The notes beneath the pieces were generated by a model. That model made no database searches. It had not been told where the DNA came from and saw only the letters and a program-made list of their open reading frames with translations. Made by a program: the position numbers and the translations under genes. A DNA stretch of 64,000 bases from Baylisascaris procyonis (taxonomy: Eukaryota > Nematoda > Chromadorea > Rhabditida > Ascarididae), in NCBI GenBank assembly GCA_037389465.1, contig JAZARR010000260.1, forward strand, positions 2,614,501 to 2,678,500, read 5' to 3'. This document shows, in pieces, positions 24,401 to 37,563 of the stretch (positions are counted from its first letter, which is position 1; the number at the start of each line of letters is the position of its first letter).

Positions 24401-27400
24401 CTATGGATACTCCATTCTTTGTTCCATCGCTGTATCTCTTTAATTGTGCTCTTCGTACAGTTTCTGTGGTCTTTTCCTCTGATTGCTATTGTTTCAATGA
24501 GAGGAAGGTGCCAGGGCAGTATGAAAATTCATATCATGGAGAATTTGTGGGTTCTTCAGCATTTACCCTCTTTTTGCTACCTTCCTTTGCTGCAGTCCTT
24601 TACAGAACATTATTTTCTATGAATCGAGTTTGCAAGAACCTTATCGCGCCTGGCATTTGCTTTGTCAATTCCTTCTCTGGCAGCAGGCTCACCATCGTTA
24701 CCTGATGATTTTGTATTGTTTATCGAATGTTTCTTTTGTCGTGAAATCTGCAATTATATATACTCTAGAAGTGATCGTTATTTTTCTCCTATCTAGATGT
24801 TTTTTGGTCGTGATAGCCACAACAAGCATTACTAAAAGTTGACAGTCCACGCATCTGGATTGTCGTTGTGTTATCTAATAAACGACAGGTATGTTGATAT
24901 TACTTGTTTTGTTGTGGGAATTTTTTTAGCAGTAGAGCGTATAAGCATTTCACAGACCGCCATCAACCGGCCATAACCCCATTTCTTTGATCGTCATTTT
25001 AATATCCAACCTTATGAGGTTTCATAACATGAAACAGCTTCAGTATTTCTAATTTATCCTCCAGCCAGCGAAAGAAAAAAGCACATATGTCCTTCTCTAA
25101 CCTCAGCTATCGATTCAATACTTACCTCATTTGAGGTTCGACGATTTGCGTCAATGGGGGATGATTTTATTGGGTCCCTTACATTATTTGTTGAATTCTG
25201 CTGTTGCTCCCGCGTGTTTATCGCGTTGTTTTTCACCAGTTCTCCAGGATGATTGCTATAAGCGTCTTCGACTTTGCGAAGTTCCTACAAAACAGCATAT
25301 ATTTCGCTGCTAGTGACATGCCGAATTTTATATTTGCTATGTACATCCATTAATTTATAGTAATAAATCAAGAAATAGATAATAAAAATGAATAGCACTG
25401 GCTGTGTTTGGACAAAACTTACGAGTCATCACTTGACAGCCTAACATTGATCTCTTTTCATGCAGTTGAATAGAAATTGAGTATGATAACATCGTTAGAA
25501 TTGATCCTATTTCGCTTCCTTGACAACGATGTGATGTGTTGCCTAATTAATTCGAGTAGAAAAGATGAAGAAATTTTTTTTTGCGGAATTTTTGTTTTCC
25601 TCATTATTGTACCAATTAATAAAATTTTTTCTTCTCAGCGCATTTTTAGTATGAAAATCTTCTTATTTTGTAATGGTCCATTAATGAAAACATTCACAAG
25701 CAATATAACCTGAAGACGTTTGCGAAGATTAGCGACCGCTATTTCCGCTTGTTGATTGCTTATATGTGCCTCGTCCAATTCTTTGAGACGTTTTTTCATA
25801 ATTTCTGAGTGCATATCATTTCCTCTCTTTTTCTACAAAATTATGATAGAATATCCCCATCCTATTAGCATAAAATCAATTGATAATAAATAGATATGGT
25901 AGTGGCGATGAAGCTCGATATAGATAAAACGATAAACGATGAATTGTGTTGTCTTTTGCTGCAATAATCAACATTTTGCTTCTTTTTATGGTATTTTTTA
26001 TTGTTGGATCGATAGAACGTATCCGAAACTATGTTTGAATCGAGTACGATGAATAAAGTTGCTAAGGTTTTTTTTTAATTTTATACATATAAAGGTTGAA
26101 GTGGCGTAATGTTGAAAAATTAAGGATTCTAAACATAAATATATAAAACCAACTGTCGAACCAACTGTTGTCAACTCCATTCCTGATAGCTTTCATGTCT
26201 AAGGCATTTTTTCGTTGTATATTTGAGTGAACAACGGCATATGCATCATAAAAAATATCGAAAAATGCAATCGAAAAGGATCGCTAGGAAGATTTACAGG
26301 AAATTTTTTAAGTTGAAGTTCCTCTCAACGGGAAATGAATTGAAGAATATGCCTGTTGTGGCGAGGAGGGATTCTTTGAAGAGGTTGATGCTTCGTACGC
26401 TTTATACATTGGTTGATTCCTGTAAACGGCTTCAACTATTTGCTGAAGAATGGTCTACATATGAACGACCATAACGATATCAGCAATGGGAGCGGACATT
26501 GGACACTACGTAATGGACGTAATGGACATAATGGACACTGGAAATAATACAAGTAGGAGATATTACAATGTTTGTGACCTTACGCAAATATATGGAAAAA
26601 ATAAATCCACCGTACAAGATTAAAAAACAATAAACGAAGATCATTGAAATAAGTAGCAAAATAGAGCGCAATTTATTTTCAATTCTTTTGATTAAGCACC
26701 CAATAATATGTGCAATAATTTTAATTTTAAAAGCAATTTAAAAGTGACGTCATATCCCTATGCAAATAACCATATGCAAAAGCGTCTTTTGTATTATTAA
26801 CGCATCCCTTTCTTTCAAATTGATGAATCACTGGAAAGTTCTTCTATTCGATGATTTCTATATGCGTTTAATGTCGTTTGAGAAAATATATAAGGGTTTG
26901 GACGTTAATATATTCGGTTACAATGATAGACTAATAGTGAAAAGCACATAATGTAACCGTCTTATCCGTATTATTCCTAGCTTCTCATCCCTCATCCGCG
27001 AAAAATCAATTTTCAGGAAATTTTAATTTTCTAAAGCTCTTTTCGATGGCTTCGTTCGAAAATCATAATAAGATACATTCGTTAATGTTGATTAGACCCT
27101 TAAAACTTCGCACCTCAACTCTAGCTTCAACGGCTCCCAAATTTTTAATATAGCCTAGACGGAATGGCTTATATAATATTGTATAATGCTCTTTGTGGAC
27201 GCAAGCTTGATTAAGTGCATTAAAACTAACGGCTCGAGTTTCAAAATTTCGATTTTTGTCTCATAACGTCTGTTCCGAGCTTGGCCCACCTTCGCCTTTG
27301 CCGATGTTTCGGCCAATTGCACTTCCAATTTCGATAGCTGTAGAAATATAAATAATGCAAAATGAATATAATCGTGACACATTTCAATAGCACTGATGAT

Positions 27401-30400
27401 GACCTCAATCATTAAGTTACATATTTCCGGTTTCTAAACTTAGCATTTTTCTGAGACACCTTTTGCTGGTGAGTTGCACATGCAGTAACAAACGCCGTCA
27501 TTTCTCCCGCAAAAAAAAATCAAAAATTTTGTCTTGTGTTGATTTAGTAATAAGGAAATTCATGCTGCATTAGAATAAGTACAATGTTTCATGAAAAACG
27601 GCGACATTGGAAAATTCAATGTTTAACTTTCCTTCATTCGCCATCTACTAGCTAAAGTCGCATTGACTAAGATGTTGATAAATACGTAAAAATACACACA
27701 TTGCCTCAAAAGCTTTCGTTTTTATCACCATTCATTTGGGTCTTTATCAGTTATTGGGAGTTTACTGATAATAAACTGGACTCTTAATGCAACATATTTA
27801 TATTATTCGTAGTATATTATTATGATAACGAAACAAAATGAAATCGACATATTGAACTATAACGCTACAAATAAAATACGATACGTGCTAAGTATTGGAA
27901 AAACGCATTCTACTTCATTGCGTCTCTTAAAAATATTTTCTTCCAGGAATTGTTCGTCGCAACAATTGAATGATTCCTAACCTTATCTTGAAGATCTACC
28001 CATGTCTTCTCTGCGTCATTACGTTTTTCATCTATTTCAGCGATTGCCGCTTCCACTTTGGTCAGTTTCGATTTCATTTCGGTTATTCTCCCTTTCTGCT
28101 TCATACCTTCCTCCTCCTTTTGTAATTTTCGAATGTCATTATTCTTTAAAAATTTTCATTAGCTATAATAAAAGTTGAATGCATAAATTCAGCAGTTCCG
28201 AACTATTGGTCTATTTATTTCTGCGTACATATTTCTCGGTAAATAACAGCATATTATTGCGAAATTAATTGTGATATTTTAACACCGGAAGTGGTTGTGA
28301 TCAACCTTTGCTGATGTTTCGAACGTAATTGTGACCAACTAAATATCTCAGCGATCAAACTGAATAAAAACCGGTGTCTAAAAAACATTGCAACATCTGT
28401 ACTTTCCACAGTTGACTGATAGAACGATGTCGCTCGTCATGATGCATTTGGCAACATGGCTTGACTATTTTCCGATATGCAACCTCTAATCTTTTCTATT
28501 GAGGAAACCAGCTAAAATATTTCGGTGACTATGGAACTGCTTTCATTTGTACCTTTGGACCCTGACAAATCTCGAATATCCACCATATCTACCCCTTCAA
28601 GTAACCGTTTGCCATTTAACTAAAAAGTCCCTCTCCCAAGCTTTTGGTGGTAGAGTTTCCTCCTCTCATAAAGCCTCTTACTTAATAAACTTCGCCTCCT
28701 TCCTTCATACAGCTAAAATGACGCTTATTTTTCTCCAATTTTATTCAGCGCTTTCACAGTTTGTCAGCGGCGGATTCCAAAAGTAACCCCTCCCCTCAAT
28801 GAGACTCTTTTTCATGCCCAACCCCCCCCCCCCACCTTCTTTCTGACATCTTACATGGTGAAAAACTTATAGCCCATAGATGACTTTATTCATATCTGTG
28901 TGATCTATCAAGGGACCAGACGTAATGCGTAAGAGCAACTCACAGGATTTCCTCCTATAGTCGCCAATGTTTGCATATATTTTTCTTTTAGTGTTCTTTG
29001 CTCCTTGTCATGTTTCCTTATCGCTCGTTTTACAGATTCGATCTTCGCCTGAAAATGTGCATCAAATATCTATGCTGTAACTCTAAACCTTTTGCAAAAA
29101 GTTTTTAGCTAAAATTCATCGAAGATTTTTGAATATTATGACCAATTATGATCTTACAAAAAAAAAGAAAAGAAAGTGACTGCAAAACATATTTAATACT
29201 TAAAGATAAAATGATCCTACCGTTTCATCTAATTCTCCAAGTTTGAATTTCTCTAATTCCCTTTGTTTATCGAAAATCTGCTTCGTCAACTTCTTGAGAT
29301 ATGCTTCAAATTCCTGAAAAAGCAAATACTTCAAAATATCAAATTTATCGTCAAATCTCGAAAAGTTTTTAGTGCTGATATACTTTGAGTAGGCCAAAAT
29401 ATCAAACACTTCATGGCTTTATCCTCAAGAGCAATTGCATATGGAAAGGAGATGAAATTTTTCCTCCTTGGAACTTTTCCTCCAAGTCTTGAAGTTCTTT
29501 TCTGGGAAGCCAAAAAGTCCTCAAGAAGATAAAATTTCTCCCTTTCCTTAAAATTTTTGCTTTGACACAGCAACTTAACAATGCCTATCCTTTTTTTCTG
29601 CAGCCTACATCTATAATAGATTACAATTGAGGCTAAATTCCGAATCTATTGTTTTGCAGTACCTGAAGATTTTAGTTCTCGCTAACATGAGCTTTCGACC
29701 TCATTTTTAACGCACAAAATGAGCGCATATTTCCGGTCCGAGAAAATTCGAGAATAAGGAAATCATTGCCCGCAGTAAATGCTAAAATATCGACGCAATT
29801 TTACGCCAAATGGCCTCATTGTTTAGGAAATTCACGACAATTTTAAACCATCGTCATAACAATCGCACTATTTAGAATACAAAGTTTTCGCAGTATATGA
29901 TCGCAGCTCATTCCAAATTTACTATTGTTAAACGATGTGTATATGTTGATTGTCGGCGTTTTTTATCCCTTTATTATTATCGTTATATTATTCTTTTTTT
30001 ATAGCCAAATATTATTCTTAACTTGTTGTTTCACTAACAAAGAAAAAGTCATCCGCAAAGTACGAGTGCAATTTTTTTGGCTTCATATTATATAGGTGGA
30101 AGTAGTATCTACGAGGATTTATTTATATAGAAATAACGTAGGAGGAAGATTCTGTTATACCATCAGTATTAAAAATAGTTTTGGATGTAGTTTTATGCGG
30201 CAAGAGGATAAGATGTTGTTGGAGGATGAAATACGCTAATAGCCTGCAAACGTTGAAATTTTTTGGCAAAACAGCTGATTTCATTTGAAGAACATTATCG
30301 TACGCAAACTCTCTAATATATGGGCTACATAATAGCCGATATAAGTAGATATGTCGTATTGAAAGCATCCTTAATAGGGGTTATGCATTCAATAGGGAGC

Positions 30401-32466
30401 TATAGAAGTTACATAATAAGCAGATAAGTAATGAGCACTTGAAAAAAAACTGACCATCGCTATTTTATTGTCATTTTCAAGTGCTTTCCTCATTTCCAAA
30501 CATGAGTTTTCCGTTCCGGCGATACGCTCATTGAAATTCTTACGTATTTGCTGTTGTTCTTCATCTAAAGATAGCCATAATTTCAGAAAAAAATCGTCTT
30601 CTTCTTTTGAATATTATTGGCTATTTATTTTGATAGCTATAGAGAAAATAAGGAGGCAAATAGAAATTCGATCCTAAAGTAGAGCATTCGCATCACTCGT
30701 CTAAAGAAGAGAGTTGTCAGTAAACTTATCGCAGAAGAAAAAACTATAGAAGCATATTATTTAAGAATTATTCTTTGGTTATTAATATATTCCGTTTTCA
30801 GTAATATTTTTGCTCATAACTCAGTTAGTAATAAATCATTTTGCTTATAAAGAAGTTCGAGAAATACATAAAGGAATTAAATGAATAAAAAAGATTGTAT
30901 TGAATATTGTTTCTGCAAAATAAATAAGACCTGATTGAATAAGATGATCGTATAGTTGTTTTTGATTTTCATAAATATTTGTGAGTGCTTTATGCCGTTC
31001 TTGTTTCTCTTGAAGTCGTTGTTGAATTTCCGTCAAATTTCGAAGAAGACGTGCTTTCTCGATTTCGGCGATTTTTATGAGATGCCTCTCTTGTTCCAGT
31101 TGACATTCATTCGATTCCTTCAGACTCTACAATTTTCTTTTTTTTTTTTTTGAACTCGAATAATTCATAAGATTGATGTGATAATTGCAAAGGTTTGCAA
31201 TATGTCGCTAAAAAAATTGATTCCTCAGACGACTATATGTGGAAAATTTGTATCATGGAGGACTGTGCCGTGAACTACTCACCGGTGAGATACTCGAACA
31301 TTGCAATTTCTGCCATGAAGTTTTGCAATCTAGGCGTATATGCGGGTCATTTGCGTCATGAAACGTTCTCCCACGAGATCCTTAAGCCACTAAGATTTGA
31401 GCCATAACAAATGTGCACCGATAGACAGCTCGTTTAGAAGTTCACGTCTGGTATAATGGTTTTAAAGACTGCCACTATAACACTTAAATCACAATGTAAT
31501 CGTGCAGTGAGGTGTTTTCGCAAGGGAAGCTACACAGACACATACATTACTTAAGACTCAAACTATGAACAGTTTCGCGGTATGTAGACTCTTGAAACTT
31601 ACGTCACCATCGTTTGCATGACAATTTTCTATTGGTATTCAATACTTGGGCTTTTCTATGTTTTCGCTTGCTCATCTAAATATGTTTGCTTTTGCCTCAT
31701 ATAGAGTTTGATTTCTTTGATAAATAAAATTTGACTCCAAACTTCTTCCACAAACCTTGATGAAATTACGTTCGTCGTTTTGTGCTTCCAATTGCAATTG
31801 AATTTCGGTCTTTTGTTGCAGAACTTTCTCGTTCTTCTCCTTCAATTTTGCGAGGAGCTTTTGTTTCTCCTCAACCTGAGAGTAAGTTCAATCTTTATTC
31901 GGGAATAAGGCTCACTTACGTGGCAGCAGCTCAGAATGACGTGTAAAATAAGTAGCACAATCGAGAGATATTTTTCGTTATTTATTCACAAAAAAAGAGT
32001 CTGCCATAACTATCTTTGATAAAAAAAGTAAAGCAGTGAGCACATACTGTATATACAGGATTGTTTACAAAGAGGAACCTGTTTCTTCGTGTGTGGTATG
32101 CGTTAGGGTTTTTTTTCCATCGCAAAAATTTTTTGCAGGAAATTATATAAAAATTTAAAAAAAATAGCTAAAAAACATCAAGAAGTGAAGTGAAGTATAT
32201 AGATGCTTTACCTCTTAGCTCTTATAAAAACATATATGAGCTTCTCTATTTGTTATTTTGTGAAATTACTTCCTACAGTCACACAACGTTGTATCTAGAA
32301 ACTTCCGATGAAAGGGCATTCAGCTCACCTCTTTATAGAGTTTTGCGTTGAAAGGCCCTTCAACTGGTAGATTACCGCGAAGTTCCGAATCACCTATATG
32401 AACGAAGAGATCGCTTGCTTTTGCTGTTTCTGAGCCTCTTTCATATTTTATTGTTTCACTATTCAT
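18431..32466 (-). CDS. Coiled-coil protein, ~690 residues, function unknown
   Basis: Exons in 5'->3' order, given as plus coordinates: 32329-32466, 31756-31875, 30931-31126, 30455-30564, 29221-29313, 28944-29048, 27982-28143, 27231-27337, probably 27114-27154, 25710-25832, 25126-25284, 23965-24102, 21562-21684, 20816-20989, 19349-19499, 18431-18570. All junctions fit in phase except the one after 27231. The ATG follows a TTGTAG acceptor, with the mRNA start near 32497. The first 40 residues look globular (SDLFVHIGDSELRGNLPVEG). Nearly all the rest is charged heptad-like helix, for example EEKQKLLAKLKEKNEKVLQQ, EMKSKLTKVEAAIAEIDEK and GEQLKKKQNELKLELKN. Exon 25126-25284 holds an Asn/Ser-rich break. 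The protein ends AFDNNDD. There is no motor head, signal peptide or membrane segment. A structural or scaffold role is inferred from the coil alone. I do not recognise an orthologue. Confidence 0.82.
18595..18640. repeat. Inverted (AAAT)n hairpin in last intron
   Basis: Left arm TTTATTTATTTATTGG and right arm CCAATAAATAAATAAA flank a 14-base loop. This is a perfect 16-bp stem within the final intron of the coiled-coil gene. Confidence 0.8.
19751..19774. repeat. (TA)n microsatellite
   Basis: About 24 bases of TA dinucleotides in the intron between exons 20816-20989 and 19349-19499 of the coiled-coil gene. Confidence 0.9.
22255..22925. repeat. Dispersed repeat, intronic copy of the subtelomeric element
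   Basis: This ~670-bp block lies in the 2.3-kb intron between exons 23965-24102 and 21562-21684. It is a diverged copy of 53580-54327. Shared stretches in the same order include GCGCGTAGCACCACGTGCGG / GCGATGCTGC, ACATACTCAGTCTG, TTATGCTGAGTCTAA, AAACATTTATTCA, GCGAGTGACATACCCCAGCG and AATATACATATATTCGTAAT. Short open frames across it are not genes. There is no transposase-like frame, so it is either a non-autonomous element or a subtelomeric satellite that has spread. Confidence 0.88.
22898..23690. repeat. Two tandem ~280-bp diverged repeat units
   Basis: Units at about 22898-23185 and 23412-23690 share the order CTCATCGAG, TTTTTCGAAATTTTCCCTGTA, TTTTTTTCTCGGCTGC/CTATT, GTCCTACGGCGGTA, ACCGTTCGAGA and GTCTCGGC. 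The first continues directly from the dispersed repeat at 22255-22925. The copy beside the telomere stops exactly where this portion would begin. Confidence 0.8.
26241..26474 (+). CDS. Possible small nested gene, basic 77-residue ORF
   Basis: An ATG-initiated frame of 77 codons lies on the strand opposite the coiled-coil gene, in its large 25833-27113 intron. It is rich in Lys and Arg at the start (KKYRKMQSKRIARKIYRKF) and has a mixed, protein-like second half (SLKRLMLRTLYTLVDSCKRL, then FAEEWSTYERP). Composition is more codon-like than the surrounding AT-rich sequence. I see no signal peptide, known motif or flanking exon. It could be a small gene, a fossil exon or chance. Confidence 0.22.
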   Translation: MHHKKYRKMQSKRIARKIYRKFFKLKFLSTGNELKNMPVVARRDSLKRLMLRTLYTLVDSCKRLQLFAEEWSTYERP

Positions 32467-34151
32467 CGCAATCACTCTCTCACGCCTTAAGCTTGCCCTA
32501 CAATCAAATATATCAACTATGTCAACTATATTCATTTTATAGCATTTGCCTATTTGCAAATTTAAAGTGATAACGAAATTCGATCAGGTTTCATTCAAGA
32601 CTCTAAAATGAACAGCATAGATAGGCTTATTTTCACAATAATCAGACTATCCTCGTACGAAAAGACATCAACAGTTGATTGAGGATAGCTGAAAAAGTAG
32701 AAACGAAGAAATGCAAGAGAATCTATAGATATGGGCCCTTCCAATAATGCAGCCTTTGATAGTTCACTCTCCAAATTTAATCGAATGCGAGAATGTTAAC
32801 CAAAATGAGGGAAGCCGAATAAGAATATTTTCGACGGTGTCGAGTTACGGAAGGGACAAACGAGTGAGATGGGAAATCATAATGCACTCACTAAGTTATA
32901 TTAGGCTATTTGTGCAGTGAAGCAATTTTGTTGCCAGGCAGCTAAAATGCACAAAGGCGCAAGCAATTTTTCGCCTATAATGACTGGGCTTCCCGGTTCG
33001 TCCAAATGCTTTCTACCATGAAATGCATAACAAATATGTAGATGTTCGTCAAGGTGTTTCTTCCCTATATTTCCACAAAAACACTCGGGAAATTGCGTTT
33101 TTGATGACTTCTGTTTATCCACCTTGAGTGCCTTTCCATTTTGCCTGATGCATCTGTTAGCATTTGCACGTTCAAACAATTTAGAAATTGCATATTCGTG
33201 AAAGGCATTATGATGGTCAAATAGACAGTTATGATGGTATGGATGCACTCTAATGTGAGCAAGTATGCAGGTATCACTGAAAATATGTATAGGAACCTAG
33301 TTCAACACATCCGAAAATGATATGTGGAAGAGCTCGCTGACTTTGGAAGTGACCAGGTGCCAAAAAAAGGCCTGAAGTTATGGACCAACAAAAATGACGA
33401 AAGGCTTGAATTTACAAGTCAATAAAGAATGGTGTCCACGGACCAAGAATAGTTGTTGACATTCTACTGGCTACTAGAAACGAATGCCCTTCAGAAGCCG
33501 ATAATGAACAACATTAAGTGGACTGAAAAAATTTTTGAACTGAGAGGAATAGTGCGGCCAAGGGGAAAAAATTAGATGAGTTATGCATTTACTCCCTCTT
33601 TAGGAGATATCTGTTGGCAGCTCTACTATGGAGAATCACTGGATTTACCGAATCAGTTTCCAGCTTTTAAAATTCATCTTACGACAATTTATTGTCCACT
33701 TATTGCTGTCTGTCTTGTCATTTATTTGGCTACAACTGTGGCGATACGGTGGGCACAAATTTTGCGAACGAAACAGGCGGCTCCTCGAGTGCTCCAGCTG
33801 CATGAAGGCTAGCAAGCAACAGGTTGAGAGAGCAGTAGTGATCGGAGAAGAATGCTAGGCAACGGCTGCGAAAACTTGGATATGAGAAACAGGAGGTAGA
33901 TATGTCGACGCTTGCAGATTACTCTAGGTCTAAGCGCGGGCAGATCTACACTAACGAAAACAGCTGGCACTCTCCTGTCATCACGAAATGAATATACCTC
34001 TGTTTGTGTGAGTATGTATCTCCTTCAACATTTAGACATAAACGAAATGTTATATTATATTTTGAAGCAGTTAAGTGAATGAATGATTTAATGTCATGCA
34101 GATGGAATACAATATTAAGATCGAATTTCTCCAGAAACTTTTCCATTCGCT
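32467..34151. other. Intergenic region between two minus-strand genes
   Basis: Spacer of 1.7 kb between the 5' end of the coiled-coil gene and the 3' end of the collagen gene. The acceptor TTGATTGTAG|GG at about 32497 suits spliced-leader addition. An open minus frame at 32901-33248 and overlapping plus frames at 33576-33858 show no motif or splice context, so they are not called. The region may contain old mobile-element debris. Confidence 0.5.
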
Positions 34152-37100
34152 TCAATCGTCTTCGTAGACGTTAAGGTCGAGTTCGGCTATCGAGGGCGCA
34201 ATGATTTCCTGAGTGCCACACGATGCACGACATCGACCACCTTGCTCTCCTGCAGCACCAGCTTCCCCTGATGGTCCTAGCGGGCCCGGCTCACCTCGTT
34301 TGCCTGGTGGGCCCAAAGGACCCTAAAGATAACAGTGATATTGTAAAGGTGCTCAATGGTAGAATTTCAGTGCTGAGGAAGTTCACAAGATCGGTTGCTA
34401 AATTACCAAGATAGCATGGAAGAACATCAGATTTGATCTCTTGCCGTCCGACTGTGCCAAGGCTTCTAAGAGAGCATAAAAAACTTTAGTTGAAATCGAC
34501 TGGGTTGTAAATTTCCCAAGGTTATAGGAAAATGGAAGAGCAGAGCTGATTGGAATGATGAATCATTAAATAGGAATTGACCCAAAATTTTTTTACGTCC
34601 CAACAATAGTAAATAAACGTTTCAGACACTCATAAGTAGGTTATTTTCAAAGCTTTTTGAGGAAATGAGCTGAATTTATTGAACATTGAGGTTTTGCCAA
34701 AAAGCCATGCTTTTTTCTCCAAAAGTTTAGAGCAAGGGGATATTCAATATGGGTGTGTAATGAATGAGACTTTTACTTGATGCGATTGAGTGGGATACAA
34801 ATAAAAGCAATTGGCCATCAAATCTTTACTCAATAGCTCTCGTGCTTCTATGTTATGCCATTCTCAGTGTCCTTGTATGGGGTGCTTGCGTAACAGCATG
34901 CTTTTCCAACAATTCATGTGTATGGGAGTATGAAAACCGACACAAGATTTGAAGGAAATAATTGATAGAGGATAGAAATCAACAATATTAGTTCTCAACA
35001 AACTATGTTTCCAGTAGTATTTGCATGATTTAGCTGCATATTTAGCCATTACGATGTAAAAGGAAAAGAAAACAGATAGGCGCGACCAGTTTCGGCTTCC
35101 AAAGCAATCAAGGCAGCTTACCAACTCGCCCATTGGTCCAGGCGGACCTGGGTTAGGAGACGGTAGGCCATTTGGTCCTGGTGGACCTTTCGGTCCTCGG
35201 GGTCCTGGCGGGCCAGGTGGCCCTTTAATTCCAGTACCACCAATCGTGTCGTCACCTGGAGGCCCCTTAATCCCTGGTTCTCCTATTTCACCTGGGGGTC
35301 CTTGTGGCCCAACGTCGCCAACTCGCCCAGGTTGGCCAGGCCTGCCTGGAGTTCCAAAACGACCTGTCTCACCGATTGGCCCTGGACGACCTCGGTCACC
35401 CTGTCGTCCTCGATCACCGGGAGGCCCTGCCGGGCAGATTACGCTGCAATTATGGCACCTTTAGCAGACAAGCTTTCGTTAGCACCTATTACCTCACTTC
35501 CCATTTTCAGGCTGTTCTTATCTCATGGAAAAGTAAGACTTGCTTTATGAAAGGCCATTTTGGTGTAACTTAATTTTCGCACCTAATGCTTTCCTCTTTA
35601 ATTTGGTCGTAGTGGATGACCACTTTCTGATATTAGCAGCTTGGTTGGTGACGCAATCTATGAATAAAAGTGAACGAATCTTTAAGATTCGTTGCCTTTC
35701 TTAAAGTAGGCCAATATTAGATGTCGGAGCATTTCTTTTCTATGAATGCTCCTTGAATTTCTAGAAGAGGTCTTTTGTATACAGAATACTTTCAGTCACC
35801 ATGGAAATACAGGCTCGGCATCGAGAGGAATATCGAATCCGTCCATTCCAGGCTTCCCCGACGTGCCTTGTCTACCATCCACGCCTGGTTCTCCGTCGCT
35901 TCCTGGTGATCCGGGTGTTCCCGGTGGACAATTGAGTTCTATGCACGTTGTGCACTCCAAAGATTCCGATCCTTGCAATCTCACATCTGCAATACAGTAA
36001 CTTCTCAATACAGTGGTCATTGCGATCCATGCAAATACAGTAATATCATTTGTGTCGTTCACTCAACATTAACCGCTCAGCACAATCGGCATAATTTTGG
36101 TGGATCTCTTGCGTTTTTATGCATTTTCACTCCTATAGTTTTCCCGTTAATTTATTCATATTCAATGTTTCATATATAGACAATCACAGAAACGCAATAT
36201 TCGTAATGCATTAAGATAAACAGATACCAATCTAAAATTCCACTCGATTCATTAGATAATAAATTGAGGTGGAATTTTAGAAGCCATTGCATAGAAATAT
36301 GTATGAATCTCTATGATCCGACTTCTTTCTGATAATAATCAATATTTTTATATTAGTGCGCTTTTCTCTAACGATTGCTTCGGGCTAAATTGATAAATCA
36401 AAACATGGAATGATTTGTCGAAACACTACTTTCAGTTAACCGAAAAGGTAACCTGCAAAATAGTAGGTATAGGAGCATTAGGCCTTCTGCCCATCATCTG
36501 GTTAATTCATTTTGTGAATAGTCTAAAACTAGTGTTAACATTCACTTTCCTCGAAATCGAAACACCCAATAAAACTTTTTCATGCCCAATAGTACATTAA
36601 ATTTCACATTTACATAGCACGAAAATTTATTAGCATTGAATATAGATGAACGAACATTTCGAAACTAACCTCTTTTGAAGCGTGAACCACGTTTTACGAA
36701 GATTGCGTCCTTCCATATCCTACGAGCAGTGAACTGAATTGAACATATCGTTAAGCATTGAGCCAGAAATGCGAAAAAGAAAGCCAAAATTCTTGCAACT
36801 AATTCACAAATTTCAATATCTCTTTGTTTTGACAACTATGAAAATTTCCGATATGTAAGAAAAACTATGAAGGAAGAAAGGATCGCCAACTACAATCAAA
36901 TCAGATTCAAAGAAGAAAAGGATCAAGTATGGAACAAGGCAGTCAGTGAGAATTGCAATAAAACTATGTCATATATAACTAGTAAACATTACGTTTATAT
37001 TATAGCATATTGCGTTTATATGTAATTGCGTGTTTCAAGCACACACTTTTCCAACTACGAAGCCTATGGCGATAAAATTAGGTGACTGTAATCCGTGACG

Positions 37101-37563
37101 AGGCACAGTATGAGCTGCAATCTCCAACTTAGCTGCGACTCACCATATTCTCTATTAACACCTGAAGATGACATGGTATTTAGCACTTCGACATGTTCTG
37201 CTACCACTGAGATAGAGCCCAAAAACAAATGTTTTATCTCAATATTTACGCAAGCAATAAATTCTGTGAGAAGCAAAATTTCGGATTTCTTATATCAAAT
37301 AAGAAATAAATTTTCGCATTTATAGGCAACCGGCTGGCGCTGTGAGCTGTAATGCGACAGTACAAGACGTGACAGCTTGGCAAGATAAAGCCGATCACCT
37401 GGAATGCATCGATCCTCTCTTGAAGTTTTGTTTGAGCGCTTTCGAGGCGGAAATAAATTGCCGGCAGAAAAACACAAAGAGTGAACAAACAGAACAATGA
37501 TACGCATGCTGTCACCTTTGCAACGCTGCTCCAAGACGCCTTCGTTGATACTTGCGACGTCAT
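34152..37563 (-). CDS. Nematode cuticle collagen
   Basis: Exons in 5'->3' order, plus coordinates: 37399-37563, 36670-36733, 35800-35986, 35122-35443, 34152-34322. All phases agree and give 302 residues, a normal length for the family. The product is a secreted collagen of the cuticle, made by hypodermis and cross-linked as a trimer. Residues 1-55 form the cuticle-collagen N-terminal domain with a membrane or signal-anchor helix at 17-38 ([20 protein letters not shown]). A subtilisin-like cleavage site RFKR ends at residue 76. Cysteines C88, C91 and C96 precede the first Gly-X-Y block (from about 98). C139 and C142 separate it from the longer second block (144 to about 275), which has short interruptions near GGTG and PSPNP. 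C277 and C281 close it, followed by a non-collagenous tail ending VYEDD. C139 is split across a splice junction. The start ATG directly follows TTTCATTAAAG. Confidence 0.95.

Noticed and set aside
32901..33277. Two overlapping minus-strand open frames of 70 and 115 codons
   Set aside because: No motif, no membrane segment and no splice continuation. Two overlapping frames of similar length suggest chance or old mobile-element debris.
33576..33858. Overlapping plus frames with a hydrophobic stretch
   Set aside because: Neither has a promoter, splice context or known motif. The hydrophobic stretch alone is not enough in AT-rich DNA.
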